Shown piece by piece: positions 9,962-21,299 of a stretch of 64,000 bases of DNA. The stretch covers positions 372,001 through 436,000 of the forward strand of contig JAQJVL010000329.1 of NCBI GenBank assembly GCA_035578905.1, read 5' to 3'. Origin of the DNA: Stictocephala bisonia. Taxonomy: Eukaryota; Arthropoda; Insecta; Hemiptera; Membracidae. The notes below the pieces were generated by a model, which was not told the DNA's origin, made no database searches, and saw only the letters and a program-made list of their open reading frames with translations. A program made the translations under genes and the position numbers. How positions within the stretch are numbered: the stretch's first letter is position 1; the number at the start of each line of letters is the position of its first letter.

Positions 9962-11210
9962 GTGTATGATTGGGCGGGTGGGTCAATACAAATGTACGTG
10001 TATGGGTCGGCATGTGGGTCATTACAACTATACATACAGGGGTGGGTGGGTTAATACAACTGTACATGTATGGGTGGGTGGGTCAAAACCACTGTACGTG
10101 TATGGGGCGGCGGGTGGGTCAATACAACAGTACGTGTATGGGTGGGTGGGTCAAAACCACTGTACGTGAATGGGTCGGCGGGTGGGTCAATACCACTGTA
10201 CGTGTATGGGTCGGCGGGTGGGTCAATACCACTGTACGTGTATGAGTGGGCGGATAGGTCAATACCGCTGTACGTATATGGGTGGGTGGGTCAAAACCGC
10301 TGTACGTGTATGGGTGGGCGAGTGGGTCAATACAACAGTACGTTTATGGGTGGGTGGGTCAAAACCACTGTACGTGTATGGGTGGGCGAGTGGGTCAATA
10401 CAACAGTACGTGTATGGGTGGGTGGGTCAAAACCACTGTACGTGAATGGGTCGGCGGGTGGGTCAATACCACTGTACGTGTATGGGTGGCTGGGTGGGTC
10501 AATACCACTGTACGTGTATGGGTGGCTGGGTGGGTCAATACAACAGTACGTGTATGGGTGGGTGGGTCAAAACCACTGTACGCGTATGGGTGGGCGAGTG
10601 GGTCTATACAACAGTACGTGTATGGGTGGGTGGGTCAAAACCACTGTACGTGAATGGGTCGGCGGGTGGGTCAATACCACTGTACGTGTATGGGTCGGCG
10701 GGTGGGTCAATACCACTGTACGTGTATGAGTGGGCGGATAGGTCAATACCATTGTACGTATATGGGTGGGTGGGTCAAAACCACTGTACGTGTATGGGTG
10801 GGCGAGTGGGTCAATACAACAGTACGTGTATGGGTGGGTGGGTCAAAACCACTGTACGTGAATGGGTCGGCGGGTGGGTCAATACCACTGTACGTGTATG
10901 GGTCGGCGGGTGGGTCAATACCACTGTACGTGTATGAGTGGGCGGATAGGTCAATACCATTGTACGTATATGGGTGGGTGGGTCAAAACCACTGTACGTG
11001 TATGGGTGGGCGAGTAGGTCAAAACAACTGTACGTGTATGGGTGGGCGGGTAGGTAAAAACAGATGAACGTGTATGGGTGGGCGAGTGGGTCAATACCAC
11101 TGTACGTGTATGGGTGGGTGGGTCAAAACCACTGAACGTGTATGGGTGGGCGGGTAGTTCAAAAACATTGTACGTGTATGAGTGGGCGAGTAGGTCAAAA
11201 CCACTATACA
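9962..11210 (+). repeat. G-rich minisatellite of 32- and 36-bp monomers with a 208-bp higher-order repeat
   Basis: About 35 monomers. The 32-bp type contains GGGTGGGTGGGTCAAAACC, and the 36-bp type contains GGGCGAGTGGGTCAATAC or GGTCGGCGGGTGGGTCAA. All share ACTGTACGTGTATG. A fixed order of six monomers (36-36-36-32-36-32) makes a 208-bp higher-order unit, marked by GTGAATGGGTCGG at 10446, 10654 and 10862. A longer version (208+68 bp) starts at 10170. The overlapping frames of 60-219 codons on both strands are products of the periodicity; none has a start context or family match. Confidence 0.95.
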
Positions 11211-11842
11211 TAGTAATATGAAATAACAGTAAGTATGAATGTAAATAAGTGCAAAATATCTTACAAAAATGTTACTGTCAAATGATGGATTATTCAACAG
11301 CGAATTCATCTGTGGTGTGGAGGGAAACGTGGTGCAACTGTGGGAGGAGCGTTGGAGGGGAAGATGCGGGAAACATCCTATCAGCAACGTTTTTTGTTTG
11401 TGGTTTGACTCTAGCAATATTGTTGGTAGTGTCGTTTGACCTACATGTATATACCCATTCTATAATATAAGCAGTGTCGGGTTTTTCATGACATATTATA
11501 TTTGTGTAGGGCTGTAAGAAGGGGCCGTAGTTATTTATACATGTAGGGTAGTTGGGTAGGCTGTCTTTGTAAAGGGTAGGTTGGAAAGAATTGCAGGTGT
11601 TATCTGTATGTAGAGTCGGCGGAAAGTGTCATGTGTATGTCGAGTTGTTGGCGAGTCAAAAAATGATGGACGTTCAGCCACGGACTTTGGTGAGAGTCTT
11701 TAAATGCGTGGTTAATATACAAATGAGTTCAGAGAAACTCTATCTTCTACTGTACTCTCCAGCATTAAGCAATGTCCCTAATTTTGCGATGTTGACATTT
11801 CTCAACACATTATCACAGGAATTAAATTAACCGTGTATACTT
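11211..11842. other. Unassigned sequence between the minisatellite and a foldback element
   Basis: Short plus-strand frames (11249-11470, 11591-11830) show no recognisable domain. No repeat or RNA gene seen. Confidence 0.45.
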
Positions 11843-12757
11843 ACTGTCAACGCTTAAATTATGTGTACCCTAGTTTGTAGGTCGTTTACTAAAACACTAA
11901 AAAGCTTACGAAAAATCCAATCACACCATTGTTTTCCTCGTTCATTGTACGTTATGACATTTGCATTTTTAATTTTACCATAGGTTTTATAATTTTTACC
12001 CTCCTTGGAACATAAAAGTAACGGAATTTTAACACTGCACTGTGCTTCAACTTTAACCTTTTATTACTCAAAAACTCGTTGATGTTTCGTATGCATATTT
12101 TAGTATGTGGTTTAAAAAAATTTTTTTTATAAGTTTTATAAATTTAGGAATTTTAACGTTTTCAGAACAAACGTTCGTATCAATTTACTAAACTACGTTT
12201 TCTTGGCTTTTAGAGGTGGTAAAATTAATTACTTAGTCACGTCGTAATTATGAAATTTACATTTAGGAAGATACTGGTTTATAGGTAAGTAAATGCAGGG
12301 GTTTTAAATTGATTTAAATTAATTCAAATTATTTGATAATCAAATAAAATTAGTAATTTATCATAACTAAAAATTTCATGAGCCTTACGTGACCAAGTAA
12401 TAAATTTTATGATCTCAAGAAGCCAAGAAAACGTTGTTTCATGATATTGATAAGAACTTTTTTTAATGTTAATATCATAAATTTTAAAACTTATAGATAA
12501 CACTCCTGTAAACCACATACTAATAAATGCGAAACATCAATGGATGATTTATAATACAAATGTAAAGTTAATGCACAGAGAAAACCAGTTAACATTTTGG
12601 TACTTTTTTTCAACTAGGATAAATATAAAACATGATTATGTAATAACACACAATCAAACGAGGAAAACAATGGTGTGATTGGATTTTTTGTTGGCAGTTA
12701 GTTTATTTTAGTAAACAACCTTCAAATTCGGCTACACATAATTTTTGCGCCGACAGT
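11843..12757. mobile_element. Foldback DNA element, near-palindromic over ~915 bp
   Basis: Both ends are inverted copies. The left begins CTGTCAACGC..AATTATGTGTA, and the right ends TACACATAATTTTTGCGC then CGACAG. The arms continue inward, with CCAATCACACCATTGTTTTC at about 11918 matched by its complement near 12660, and CGTTTTCTTGGCTT at about 12197 matched near 12425. Almost the whole element can therefore fold on itself. No transposase. A second, partial copy is at 19960-20483. Target duplication is not clear (TA or TNA). Confidence 0.8.
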
Positions 12758-12794
12758 AGACTTCCTTGAAGTATTGATAGGCCAAATAATAATA

Positions 12795-13732
12795 CAGTAG
12801 AACGTCAATAATCCGGATTAATTGGGACCGGACCCCATCCGGATTATCAAATTGTCCTGATTATCGAAATTACCTTAAAAAAGGCCAGTATACACGATTA
12901 AAGTACACAAACATTTTAAAATTTTATATTTTCTCTTATACAATAAAGGGTTTAGAGGTGAAATAAATCAAAAACATCTTTTATGTTCACACACTGTATT
13001 GTAATTTGTTAGTAGCAACATGTGTGCAGTAAAAACATCAAACACTATTTGAGCTTTTAAAAAAATGTGTAATAGGTTTTTGAACTGCAGTAGTGGTTCG
13101 TTTTTTCGCAACTATGTCCTTAATTCGTTTTTAAAGAATCAGCTAAGTGGGTGAGCTCTTGTTTTGTTTCCCTAGCCATGACCATCAGTGTCTCCGCTGC
13201 TACAAACGCTTCAGAATGAGTTGGCCCTGTTTCTTCTGTCTCATGTTCTGGGTCGTCACTGTCAGATTCCATTGTTTCTGTTTCCTCTGAAAGAAATTGC
13301 TTAAATAAACAACCAAAAATAAATGCTTTCTTTTCCTGCCTTTATACAGTATGTTACGTACAGAAGATTATCAATCAGAATGTTGGCAAAAGAGCCACCT
13401 CCCTCTACCGCGGCCACTCCCCTTCTCCTCGCTACGCGCCTTTTCGCCATCGTCCGCTTGACGATAAGGAATATGGAGCTAGGGCAGATGGTACGAAGGT
13501 TTAATTTTTTGCTACAAGAACAAAACAGAGAATATTAATTTTAAAAAGCTAAATGTTTGAACGGATTAAAATCCGGTCATAACAGTTATGTAAAGTAAAA
13601 AATGTCAAAATCCATTTCCGTTTAAAAATTAATTTACATTTGAAACACAATCGGTGTGCAGTAATACGTAGATACAAATCCGGATTATTGACGGTCCGGA
13701 TTTTTGACGTTCTAATTATCGACGTTCTACTG
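12795..13732 (-). mobile_element. pogo/Tigger-type DNA transposon, internally deleted
   Basis: The element is flanked by TA on both sides. It begins CAGTAGAACGTCAATAATCC and ends with the near-reverse-complement GACGTTCTACTG. Extra subterminal AATCCGGAT/ATCCGGATT blocks at both ends are typical transposase-binding repeats of this group. It carries the tail of a transposase gene on the minus strand (13120-13290) but not the helix-turn-helix or DDE core, so it is non-autonomous. The ~940-bp size suits a deletion derivative. Confidence 0.88.
13120..13290 (-). pseudogene. C-terminal remnant of a Tigger/pogo-like transposase
   Basis: The minus strand encodes about 57 residues ending at a TAA (13122-13120). 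An acidic stretch (ETETMESDSDDPEHETEE) is followed by SEAFVAAETLMVMARETKQE and LTHLADSLKTN. An acidic linker then a helical tail is what Tigger/jerky-type transposases carry after the DDE domain. Upstream of the acidic stretch is TTCTTTCAG, a plausible splice acceptor, so this could be a last exon. The catalytic core is absent. It lies within the TIR-bounded element, which supports the assignment. Confidence 0.7.
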
Positions 13733-14462
13733 TAATGATGAAATTATGAGTGGTGCTTCTGTATTTTTAACCACCTTATTTTGCTGCAGTATAGGAGGAA
13801 ATTGTACACTCATATTAATAAATCTGTATCTTCATTGTCCATAACAGTATGCCATCCATCTGAACTTGATTAATAATTTCTCCTTAGTACAATAATGCAT
13901 TTACAACGTGATTTGACAAACATATGATTTAAAGAAATCTTACCATGTATAGACATTGTTGGTTATTGTTACATAGTGTTTGCAAATGACGTAAAATGAC
14001 ACACTGACTACTGAAAATGAGGTAGGTGTATAAATATTTTTCGACTAATTATTTATGGAGATTTTCGTATTTCAAGAGTAGTTTGCCTTGCTCTGCCAGT
14101 AGAAAGCGCTGGCGCATCCTAGTTGGAACAGCCTTGGTGAAACAAGAACAACGCCAGCCGAAAGCTATTTGCGAGTCGGTTCGATCGCGAATCGTACTTT
14201 TTGTATATCACCAAAATAAGTTGGCGCCCACAGCAATGTTTTGCCGCGACACGGACTTGACTTTCAAAGTCATTGTTAGCCTTGGACTGGGAATATTCAA
14301 CAACTTATTCCGTGGGACAGTTTTATTTGTGAGTGTATTCCAATGAGCCAATTGAAAGATAATAGGTATTTATTTTGTTATATTTATTGATCCGATAAAA
14401 TAAATTAAATAAATAATGTTTACCGAGAACAACATTTAGCAGCCCCTCTGTATCAAAGAGGA
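13733..14462. other. Unassigned sequence
   Basis: A plus-strand frame at 14026-14346 (106 codons) has a GC-rich centre but no recognisable domain or splice context. Nothing else seen. Confidence 0.4.
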
Positions 14463-15100
14463 TTTTATGTGTAGAGTCAGCTCATAGATAACTGAGGTTA
14501 TCTCTCAATTAGGACGCCTGTGTAGCACCAATCTGTTTAATACAACCCATATGTTTTATGTGTAGAGTCAGCTCATAGATAACTGAGGTTATCTCTCAAT
14601 TAGGACGCCTGTGTAGCACCAATCTGTTTAATACAACCCATATGTTTTATGTGTAGAGTCAGCTCATAGATAACTGAGGTTATCTCTCAATTAGGACGCC
14701 TGTGTAGCACCAATCTGTTTAATACAACCCATATGTTTTATGTGTAGAGTCAGCTCATAGATAACTGAGGTTATCTCTCAATTAGGACGCCTGTGTAGCA
14801 CCAATCTGTTTAATACAACCCATATGTTTTATGTGTAGAGTCAGCTCATAGATAACTGAGGTTATCTCTCAATTAGGACGCCTGTGTAGCACCAATCTGT
14901 TTAATACAACCCATATGTTTTATGTGTAGAGTCAGCTCATAGATAACTGAGGTTATCTCTCAATTAGGACGCCTGTGTAGCACCAATCTGTTTAATACAA
15001 CCCATATGTTTTATGTGTAGAGTCAGCTCATAGATAACTGAGGTTATCTCTCAATTAGGACGCCTGTGTAGCACCAGTCTGTTTAATACAACCCATATGT
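14463..15100 (+). repeat. Minisatellite, 91-bp unit, seven nearly identical copies
   Basis: TTTTATGTGTAGAGTCAGC recurs at 14463, 14554, 14645, 14736, 14827, 14918 and 15009, exactly 91 bp apart. By eye the first six units are identical, and the seventh has one visible change (CACCAGTCTG for CACCAATCTG). Each unit contains a hairpin AGATAAC-TGAG-GTTATCT. Such uniformity means very recent amplification or homogenisation, so copy number is likely polymorphic. Confidence 0.97.
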
Positions 15101-16409
15101 TTTCAGTGTGAGGGTATATCATCATATATACCACTATACCTAAACTGAAACTAATATTATGATTATACAGACAAATTTTTATGGGGTAAGCAATTTGTTA
15201 TTTACCGTATTAAATAGCTCATTATGAAACAATGCAGATGGGACTACGTTATTTGTTAATGTCCTTCAGTAGTATTATAGATACACCCATACGAGTTTAT
15301 CCATACAAGTCTCTATATAATACCAAAAAATGAAAAGAGAAAACAAGTACTTTGTAACAGAAAAGTGATTTACGATTATGGAAAGGTGGTCGCACATTTC
15401 GTTATTTGGTTTGAAATGGCTCCCAATACATTCATTCGCACAGTTCTGTTCGGAAGTAACTGGCACAGGTGCTAACATTTCCTTTGTAAAAAATGCTATT
15501 AGAGTTAAATTGTTGTCGGCCTTGAAGTGATTTAACTTTTACCGAATTTTGGACTCAGCTGTTGAAGGAGAAACATATGTTGCCAGGGTGGATAACGTAG
15601 TGCTACTACAATACGAAAGTTCTGTTTTTTTCCAAACTACTATTGAGCGACACCACCTAGGAAAGGCGAATCTTGTCCAACATTTAGAAAATCAATCTTT
15701 AATTTAAATGTTTTAATTGTCTAGTGTTCCTATACAAAATTAAATGAAAAATCCTTTATTTATTTGGCAAGTTAGGATTAGTCATCTTTACCACTGAAGC
15801 ACTAAACCAAACATATGTCCAAAAATCGTCAGTCACTCAACAAACACCTTCCCCATAAACCTTCACAGTAGTACGTCTGTTCAAGACATCCGTTGTTTTA
15901 TCTCCTATCTGTATTCGTGGATAGAGTAGCTAATACCAATCGACCTGAAGGTGAGCGGTCCTCTCTGCATTCGAAACGTCAACTTACATCTGCAACTGTC
16001 GTGTATCTGACTGTCGACTTTAATGTTCTCTACTGTGACAACCAGCGTCCAGCTTGGACTAAAGCCATTCACAAATACAGCATTGAGATAAACAAACAAT
16101 TTTAATTGAACTTATGGAAAACAATGATTAATATCACTGCACTGTTTCGAAGCTGTACACTACAAACTGTTGCTATGCAAGGAAATAACGATATCCTCAA
16201 CGAGAACCCAAAATGTAAGGCTGTATATTCCTGGTGATCTCTTGACTTCGTTTTATAATACACAGAAGCATCTAAAACTAGAAGAGGTTAACATTTTTCA
16301 AATACAGTTTTTAACCGTCTCGCTCTACGAAAAACGTCAAAAACATGGGTTTGTACTTCAAGGAGTTGGTTCGTATTAGTAATCGTATTGCATCACTTTT
16401 ACAATACTA
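15101..16409. other. Unassigned AT-rich sequence
   Basis: Open frames on both strands at 15893-16105 overlap and cannot both be coding. No domain recognised. No tandem repeat or RNA gene. Confidence 0.45.
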
Positions 16410-16680
16410 GTGGACTATAAGCTGATTTTTATAAAATATCAATGCTTTACAGTTAAATATGTGAAACTTTAAATGGAATCCTTAATGGTTTTAAGTAAAA
16501 AACCCATAACAACTTATGGTCCACTATATTGGACGTTTAATAATCGTGCATTCTTCACTATAACTCGTTAAAATAATAGATATGAACAGTAAGTACAATT
16601 GAAGTAGAAGAACAGCATGTTTTAGCCCGCTGACGGTAAAATTAAGGCTGCATAAATCCCAACGGCGGCTTGGCATATTT
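16410..16680 (+). mobile_element. Dispersed repeat, family 4 (plus copy)
   Basis: It matches the reverse complement of 34290-34600. Shared blocks in order are ATATGTGAAACTT, CCATAA then CAACTTATGGTCCA, TTCACTATAACTC, AGCATGTTTTAG then GTAAAATT, and ACGGCGGCTTGGC. Divergence is moderate. Non-coding; class unknown. Confidence 0.6.
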
Positions 16681-19280
16681 TGAACGGCCACCAAATGGCT
16701 AAAACATAAATAATAACAATCGGAACATCATTTGACGCAGGATTGTTACTCTTACGTTTGGTATGACGTATCATCGACTCTGTAATTTACTCAGACTCAA
16801 GAAATTTGACAGTTTATTGAAATATATGGTTGGGTGTTAAATTTACCCAATACTTTAGTAGAGTTGAAAGTACCCAACTCACCAAAGTTGAAAGTATATA
16901 TCCTTAGAAATCTGCGAAATAACAATTTTGGAGACTACAATCAAAACTGAGAGTTACTAATATTTAATTGCTTGTATTTAGTGCAAAGTGCCTTTATTAC
17001 TTTCCAACATGTATTCTACTGTATTCCACCCTCCATACAGTCGATCTCTGGAACCTTCCATCCAACCTACTTCCAGACAACAGATCTCGAGTCGAGTCTT
17101 GACGGGTCCTCTGTTATGTATAAGAATGAGAAGTCACTTTAGCGGCAGTGAAAGTAAAAGATTCGTTTGGTCATCTTTAGAGACGTCGCAAGCCAAATGT
17201 TTACAACAAGGCGGGTTTGAAAGTCTCGGCAAACAGCTCGATGTCCCTTTTATTGTATGCGGTGTATGGTGTTTTCCCTGCTATCTAGAAGTCGCTATAA
17301 ACATTTTATTGCACCAGGTGACACTAATTGCATCGTATTTAAGGTTTAATATATGGTTTAACTTTCAGCACATTGAAAGTCATGTTGGTATTAGTTAAAT
17401 ATTTCTTTGCGAAATTTACTTTGATGATACGTCTTTTTGGACTAACTGCAATTTAAAAAATAGCAATAGACCATATTGAATTTTCTACTTTACACTGAAT
17501 GAGTATTATTTGGGACTTGTACAGTTTGATATTCCAAGTTAAAATTAAACTACTGGATCTGTTTTAAGGATAATAATGTGATAAAGCAAACTTAACTTCT
17601 GGTGCCTAGTCTAGAAGTTTAGAAGATAATGGACATTATTTGCAGTTAGTCCTTAGTTACGGTCCTGTTTTTGACCTGTTGGGCGAACCAGCAAGTTCCC
17701 GATTGTAGGTAATTGGGTGATTAAGTAAAGTATTGAGTTTATGACTGGTTTAGTTACTACTAAATGTGGAAGGATAACTTGAAACAGTGTAATTGATTCA
17801 GGAAGATTGTGTAATGCTTGCTCAGCTCTCAAATCCATGATGCAACTTGGTGTAATTATTTTTTGTTATATTTTGTTTGCTGGAAAATGCAGCGTGATAT
17901 CACTGTTAATTGTGGCTCATCGTTTACCAATTTTAATATCATTATGAAGAATTTCAAACTGAGATTGAGTTAGGAATTATATTTTTCAGCCTTTCAGTAG
18001 AATTGAAATATCTCAAAGAAGACTCTTCGGAGTCGTTTCGCAATGTTTGTTCAGGTTCCGAAAATATTGATGCCGAAAGGGAGTCATCAGGTTAAAAAAA
18101 TATATTCAGTGCCGTCTGATCTTGAGTATAGGCCATAATGTTTTTTACCGTTTTATTGCTATCTTGTACGGGAACAACGCCCACGTAGTGGCAGAGATTT
18201 AGCTGACTTCAACATTCGTTCATTTATTTTGCAAATAGAACGATTTTATCACGTGTCTTGGGATGTTGCAAAATGTTTGCCAATGGGAACCGTATGTTGG
18301 ATACTAACATTTGGTGCACACAGTAGCCTAATTGAGTTATAGATTGTTGCAATGGGAGGATGGACGCAGCACCCACTAATGTCAGCTGAAACATTTTCGA
18401 TAAAGTAAGACCTAACAAGAACGGGCACTTTCCTTAAAGCTAAAAAGATGCTTAAATTGTCGAGTTAAAACCATACTCAACAGGATTTTAATATTGTGTA
18501 CAGTAAACTTAGTATTGCGTACATTAAACTTTCACACTAAACTTGATTAAGGTGATAATTTTTATCTTAAGAAAGGTTTAAATAGTTATTAATTGATAGG
18601 CCACTTAAAAAACTACCTACTGAACGCTCTGAATGGTGAAAGAGTAACAGAGAACTACTCTTCATCTACTGTGTAATTCACTTTAATAGTTGTCATGGAA
18701 ACCAACATGATAGAAGGCCGCGTGCTGGTAGAGTCATTACAAGCCCCGCCCATTACGTCATTAGCAGCAGTGACCATTGTTTGAATTGATGAACACCAAC
18801 AAATCAAGCTTCGAACGATTAAATTTAAAAAATATTTAGTATTCAAATAACAACTAATAATATCAATAACACAATTAATAATAATTAAAACAATAAATAA
18901 CAATTACAAAAACTGCATTTTTTCCCTAACTGCATCATTACAGTGTTTTCCCAACTAAACACTGCTGCAGAAGTTGAATACTTGAAGGCTGAATTTAGTA
19001 CCCTCGTGAATTAAAGCAGCTCAGTGGTGGAGCGAACATTAGATAAATATAATATACTCTCCGGCCCAATTTTAATAATGTATTTATTTTTAAAATATCA
19101 AATTATTTTAATTATTCGGTCAAGACATTTTATTGCAAAAGCAGTAAATGTATTTAAAATGTTGCCAAATAAAGAATTCAGCTTTAGCTGTCCTAAATAA
19201 ATGTAATACAAGTATATATTTAATTTAGTAAATTTACAATCACACTTCAGCCACACACGACACTAAACAAACCTTCCCCA
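16681..19280. other. Long unassigned stretch
   Basis: The longest frame (16988-17398, plus, 136 codons) has no recognisable domain. A short coding-like stretch at 17990-18094 (plus) follows a TTTTTCAG acceptor and reads ELKYLKEDSSESFRNVCSG before a stop. It resembles no family I can name. No tandem arrays or RNA genes. Confidence 0.35.
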
Positions 19281-19800
19281 GATATGACAACGATGAATAC
19301 TACCACCCACTCGATATATCGGATCGATTACTGATGGCCTTTCAACACTTCACACTAGAGCTGATTACCTACGGTCCTAGAATCAATTCACGCACGAACT
19401 GAACAGTGTAACAGATATGACAACGATGAATACGACTAAATAAAATATCGGATCGATTACTGATGGCCTTTCAACACTTCACATTAGAGCTGATTACCTA
19501 CGGTCCTAGAATCAATCCACGTATGAACTGAACAGTCTACCAGATATGACAACGATGAATACGACTCAATATATCGGATCGATTACTGATGGCCTATCAC
19601 ACACTTCACATGAGGGCTAATTACCTACGGTCCTAGAATCAATCCACGTATGAACTGAACAGTCTACCAGTTATGACAACGATGAATACGACTCAATATA
19701 TCGGATCGATTACTGATGGCCTTTCACCTACTTCACATCAGGCCTATTACTCATCGACCTAGATTCAACTCACGCATGAAATGAACAGTCTACCGGGTTA
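19281..19800 (+). repeat. Minisatellite, ~129-bp unit, about four copies
   Basis: GATATGACAACGATGAATAC recurs at 19281, 19414, 19543 and (as TTATGAC) 19670, a spacing of 127-133 bp. Units contain ATCGGATCGATTACTGATGG and TACGGTCCTAGAATCAA. Copies differ by several substitutions and small indels, so this array is older than the one at 14463. Confidence 0.92.
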
Positions 19801-19959
19801 GATATCGAAGCAAACAGTGGTGTTTCAGTTACGCCGATAATGTAAACTAGGAAACGATTGCTAGCTTGCTGAGCCCGAGGAATTGAATAAGGAATACATT
19901 CAATGGAGTATAGCAAGCTCTGTCGAAGTATACATTTGGAATTAAATTTTGTAAGAAAT

Positions 19960-20483
19960 TTACTGAAATAACATTTTCTTGGCTTCTAGAGGTTATAAAA
20001 TTAATTACTCCGTCACGTGGTAACTCTTATGACATGTATAGTTACAATAAATCACTTTATATTGATAAATTTGAAATGACTTAATTTACTTACGTATTTG
20101 AAAGTAATGTTCGTGTATATACATTTCCTACGGAAGTGTTCAATTTTACGACCTCTAGAAGCCAAGTAAACTTTGTTTCAGGAAATTGATGACATTTTTC
20201 CTTGAAAAGTTAAATTTATGAAATTTAAAGGAGATATACTAACGGATAGTTTAGTAATAGAAGTTTAAAATTGACGCACAGTGAAAACTAGTTAATATTC
20301 CGGTACTTTTTTGTTCCAACTAGAATAAAAATGATTAAAACTTACAGTAATAATTTTAAAATATATATGTCGTAACGTACAATTAAACGAGAAAAACTGG
20401 TGTGATTGGATTTTTTATAAGCCTCTTAGTTTCTTAGTAAACAACCTTCAAACTCGGGTAAACATAATTTCTGCGCCGACAGT
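19960..20483. mobile_element. Foldback element, partial second copy
   Basis: It is homologous to the element at 11843-12757. It has the inner arm pair TTTTCTTGGCTTCTAGAGG / CCTCTAGAAGCCAAG and the right terminus GGTGTGATTGGATTTTTTAT..ACATAATTTCTGCGCCGACAG. The left terminal part is missing. The pair of copies shows that the ~915-bp palindrome is a mobile family rather than a local rearrangement. Confidence 0.75.
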
Positions 20484-21101
20484 TCAGTAAGTACTGTACT
20501 ACTACTTATTCCCATCATCGTGGTTACCCTAGTTGATATTATTGCTTCCATCACTTGAGACGTGCGACGGTGGGCCCCTGTAATCGCGAACAGACTATTC
20601 TTTAATGTTGTATATAACATGAAATTTCCATCAGCTTTCACAATGATTGGCATTCTTAATGAGGCAAAGTACACTCTGTGTACACGATAATGCAGGACTA
20701 CTGTAAGACTCACCTTGAGCATGTCTTGTTGCGCATTCTTATAAGGAAACTCGCTTATAACAACAAAAAACAATTTGATTACTTAACCTTCTATAAATTC
20801 TCTTATAGAAAGGTGTATATCAAAAGGGTTCTTACATAAAAAAATATCGCAGGCTTTTCAACGCCTTTTCCTAAACAGCGCTAGAGTTCATACTCGATGA
20901 AAGTCAAGCTGACGCCTGCCCCCAATGCTATGACCATGCGTATAATGACATACGTTGTCCTTCTTCATATAAGTAGGCATGTGTAACTGATGTATGTGTG
21001 CGTGTTTTTTCAGTTCATCAGAAGTTAGATTGTAATACGTAATTACAATTAAGTACGTTTCATAACAATATCAGCACTACAGCTGTGAAACTACTACGAT
21101 T
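20484..21101. other. Unassigned sequence
   Basis: A minus-strand frame (20773-20426) overlaps the foldback terminus and is not a gene. Nothing else recognised. Confidence 0.45.
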
Positions 21102-21236
21102 CTTTTTTTTTTTCTTTCCTTTAAAACTTCACTTCAACGAGTGAAGTACCGACCGTTGGCTCAGTGGGGATTCGAACCTTGGAACATTCCCTCTGCAGTC
21201 CGACGCCTTAACCACCAAGCCACCACGCCGTCCACG
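21102..21236 (-). mobile_element. tRNA-derived SINE, family 1, copy B (best preserved)
   Basis: The minus strand reads a tRNA-Ser-like head. The A-box region TGGCTTGGTGGTTAAGGC is at 21222-21205, and a perfect B box GGTTCGAATCC is at 21178-21168. The family body follows (AACGGTCGGTACTTCACTCG) and then a poly(A) tail, seen as T runs at 21102-21113. The total is about 135 bp. Intact promoter boxes make this the youngest of the three copies here. It is not a tRNA gene: the acceptor stem and the 3' half after the B box do not pair. Confidence 0.85.
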
Positions 21237-21299
21237 AAGTTAGATGCTGTTACTCACTGATCTAGTTACCTACAAGCCATAAACTTAAATCTGGCTAAT

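Noticed and set aside
9966..11067. Several overlapping plus-strand proteins of 67-219 residues rich in Gly, Val and Trp
   Set aside because: They are frame shadows of the 32/36-bp minisatellite; all three frames are open in places and starts fall inside repeat units.
16988..17398. 136-codon plus-strand gene
   Set aside because: Longest frame outside repeats, but with no domain, no conserved motif, no splice sites and ordinary composition; consistent with chance in 64 kb.
17990..18094. Short exon after a TTTTTCAG acceptor (ELKYLKEDSSESFRNVCSG)
   Set aside because: Only about 34 codons, ended by a stop rather than a consensus donor, with no homologue I can name.
21168..21236. A tRNA-Ser gene on the minus strand
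   Set aside because: A and B boxes are good but the acceptor and T arms do not pair properly. The same body follows in two other copies, so it is a SINE.
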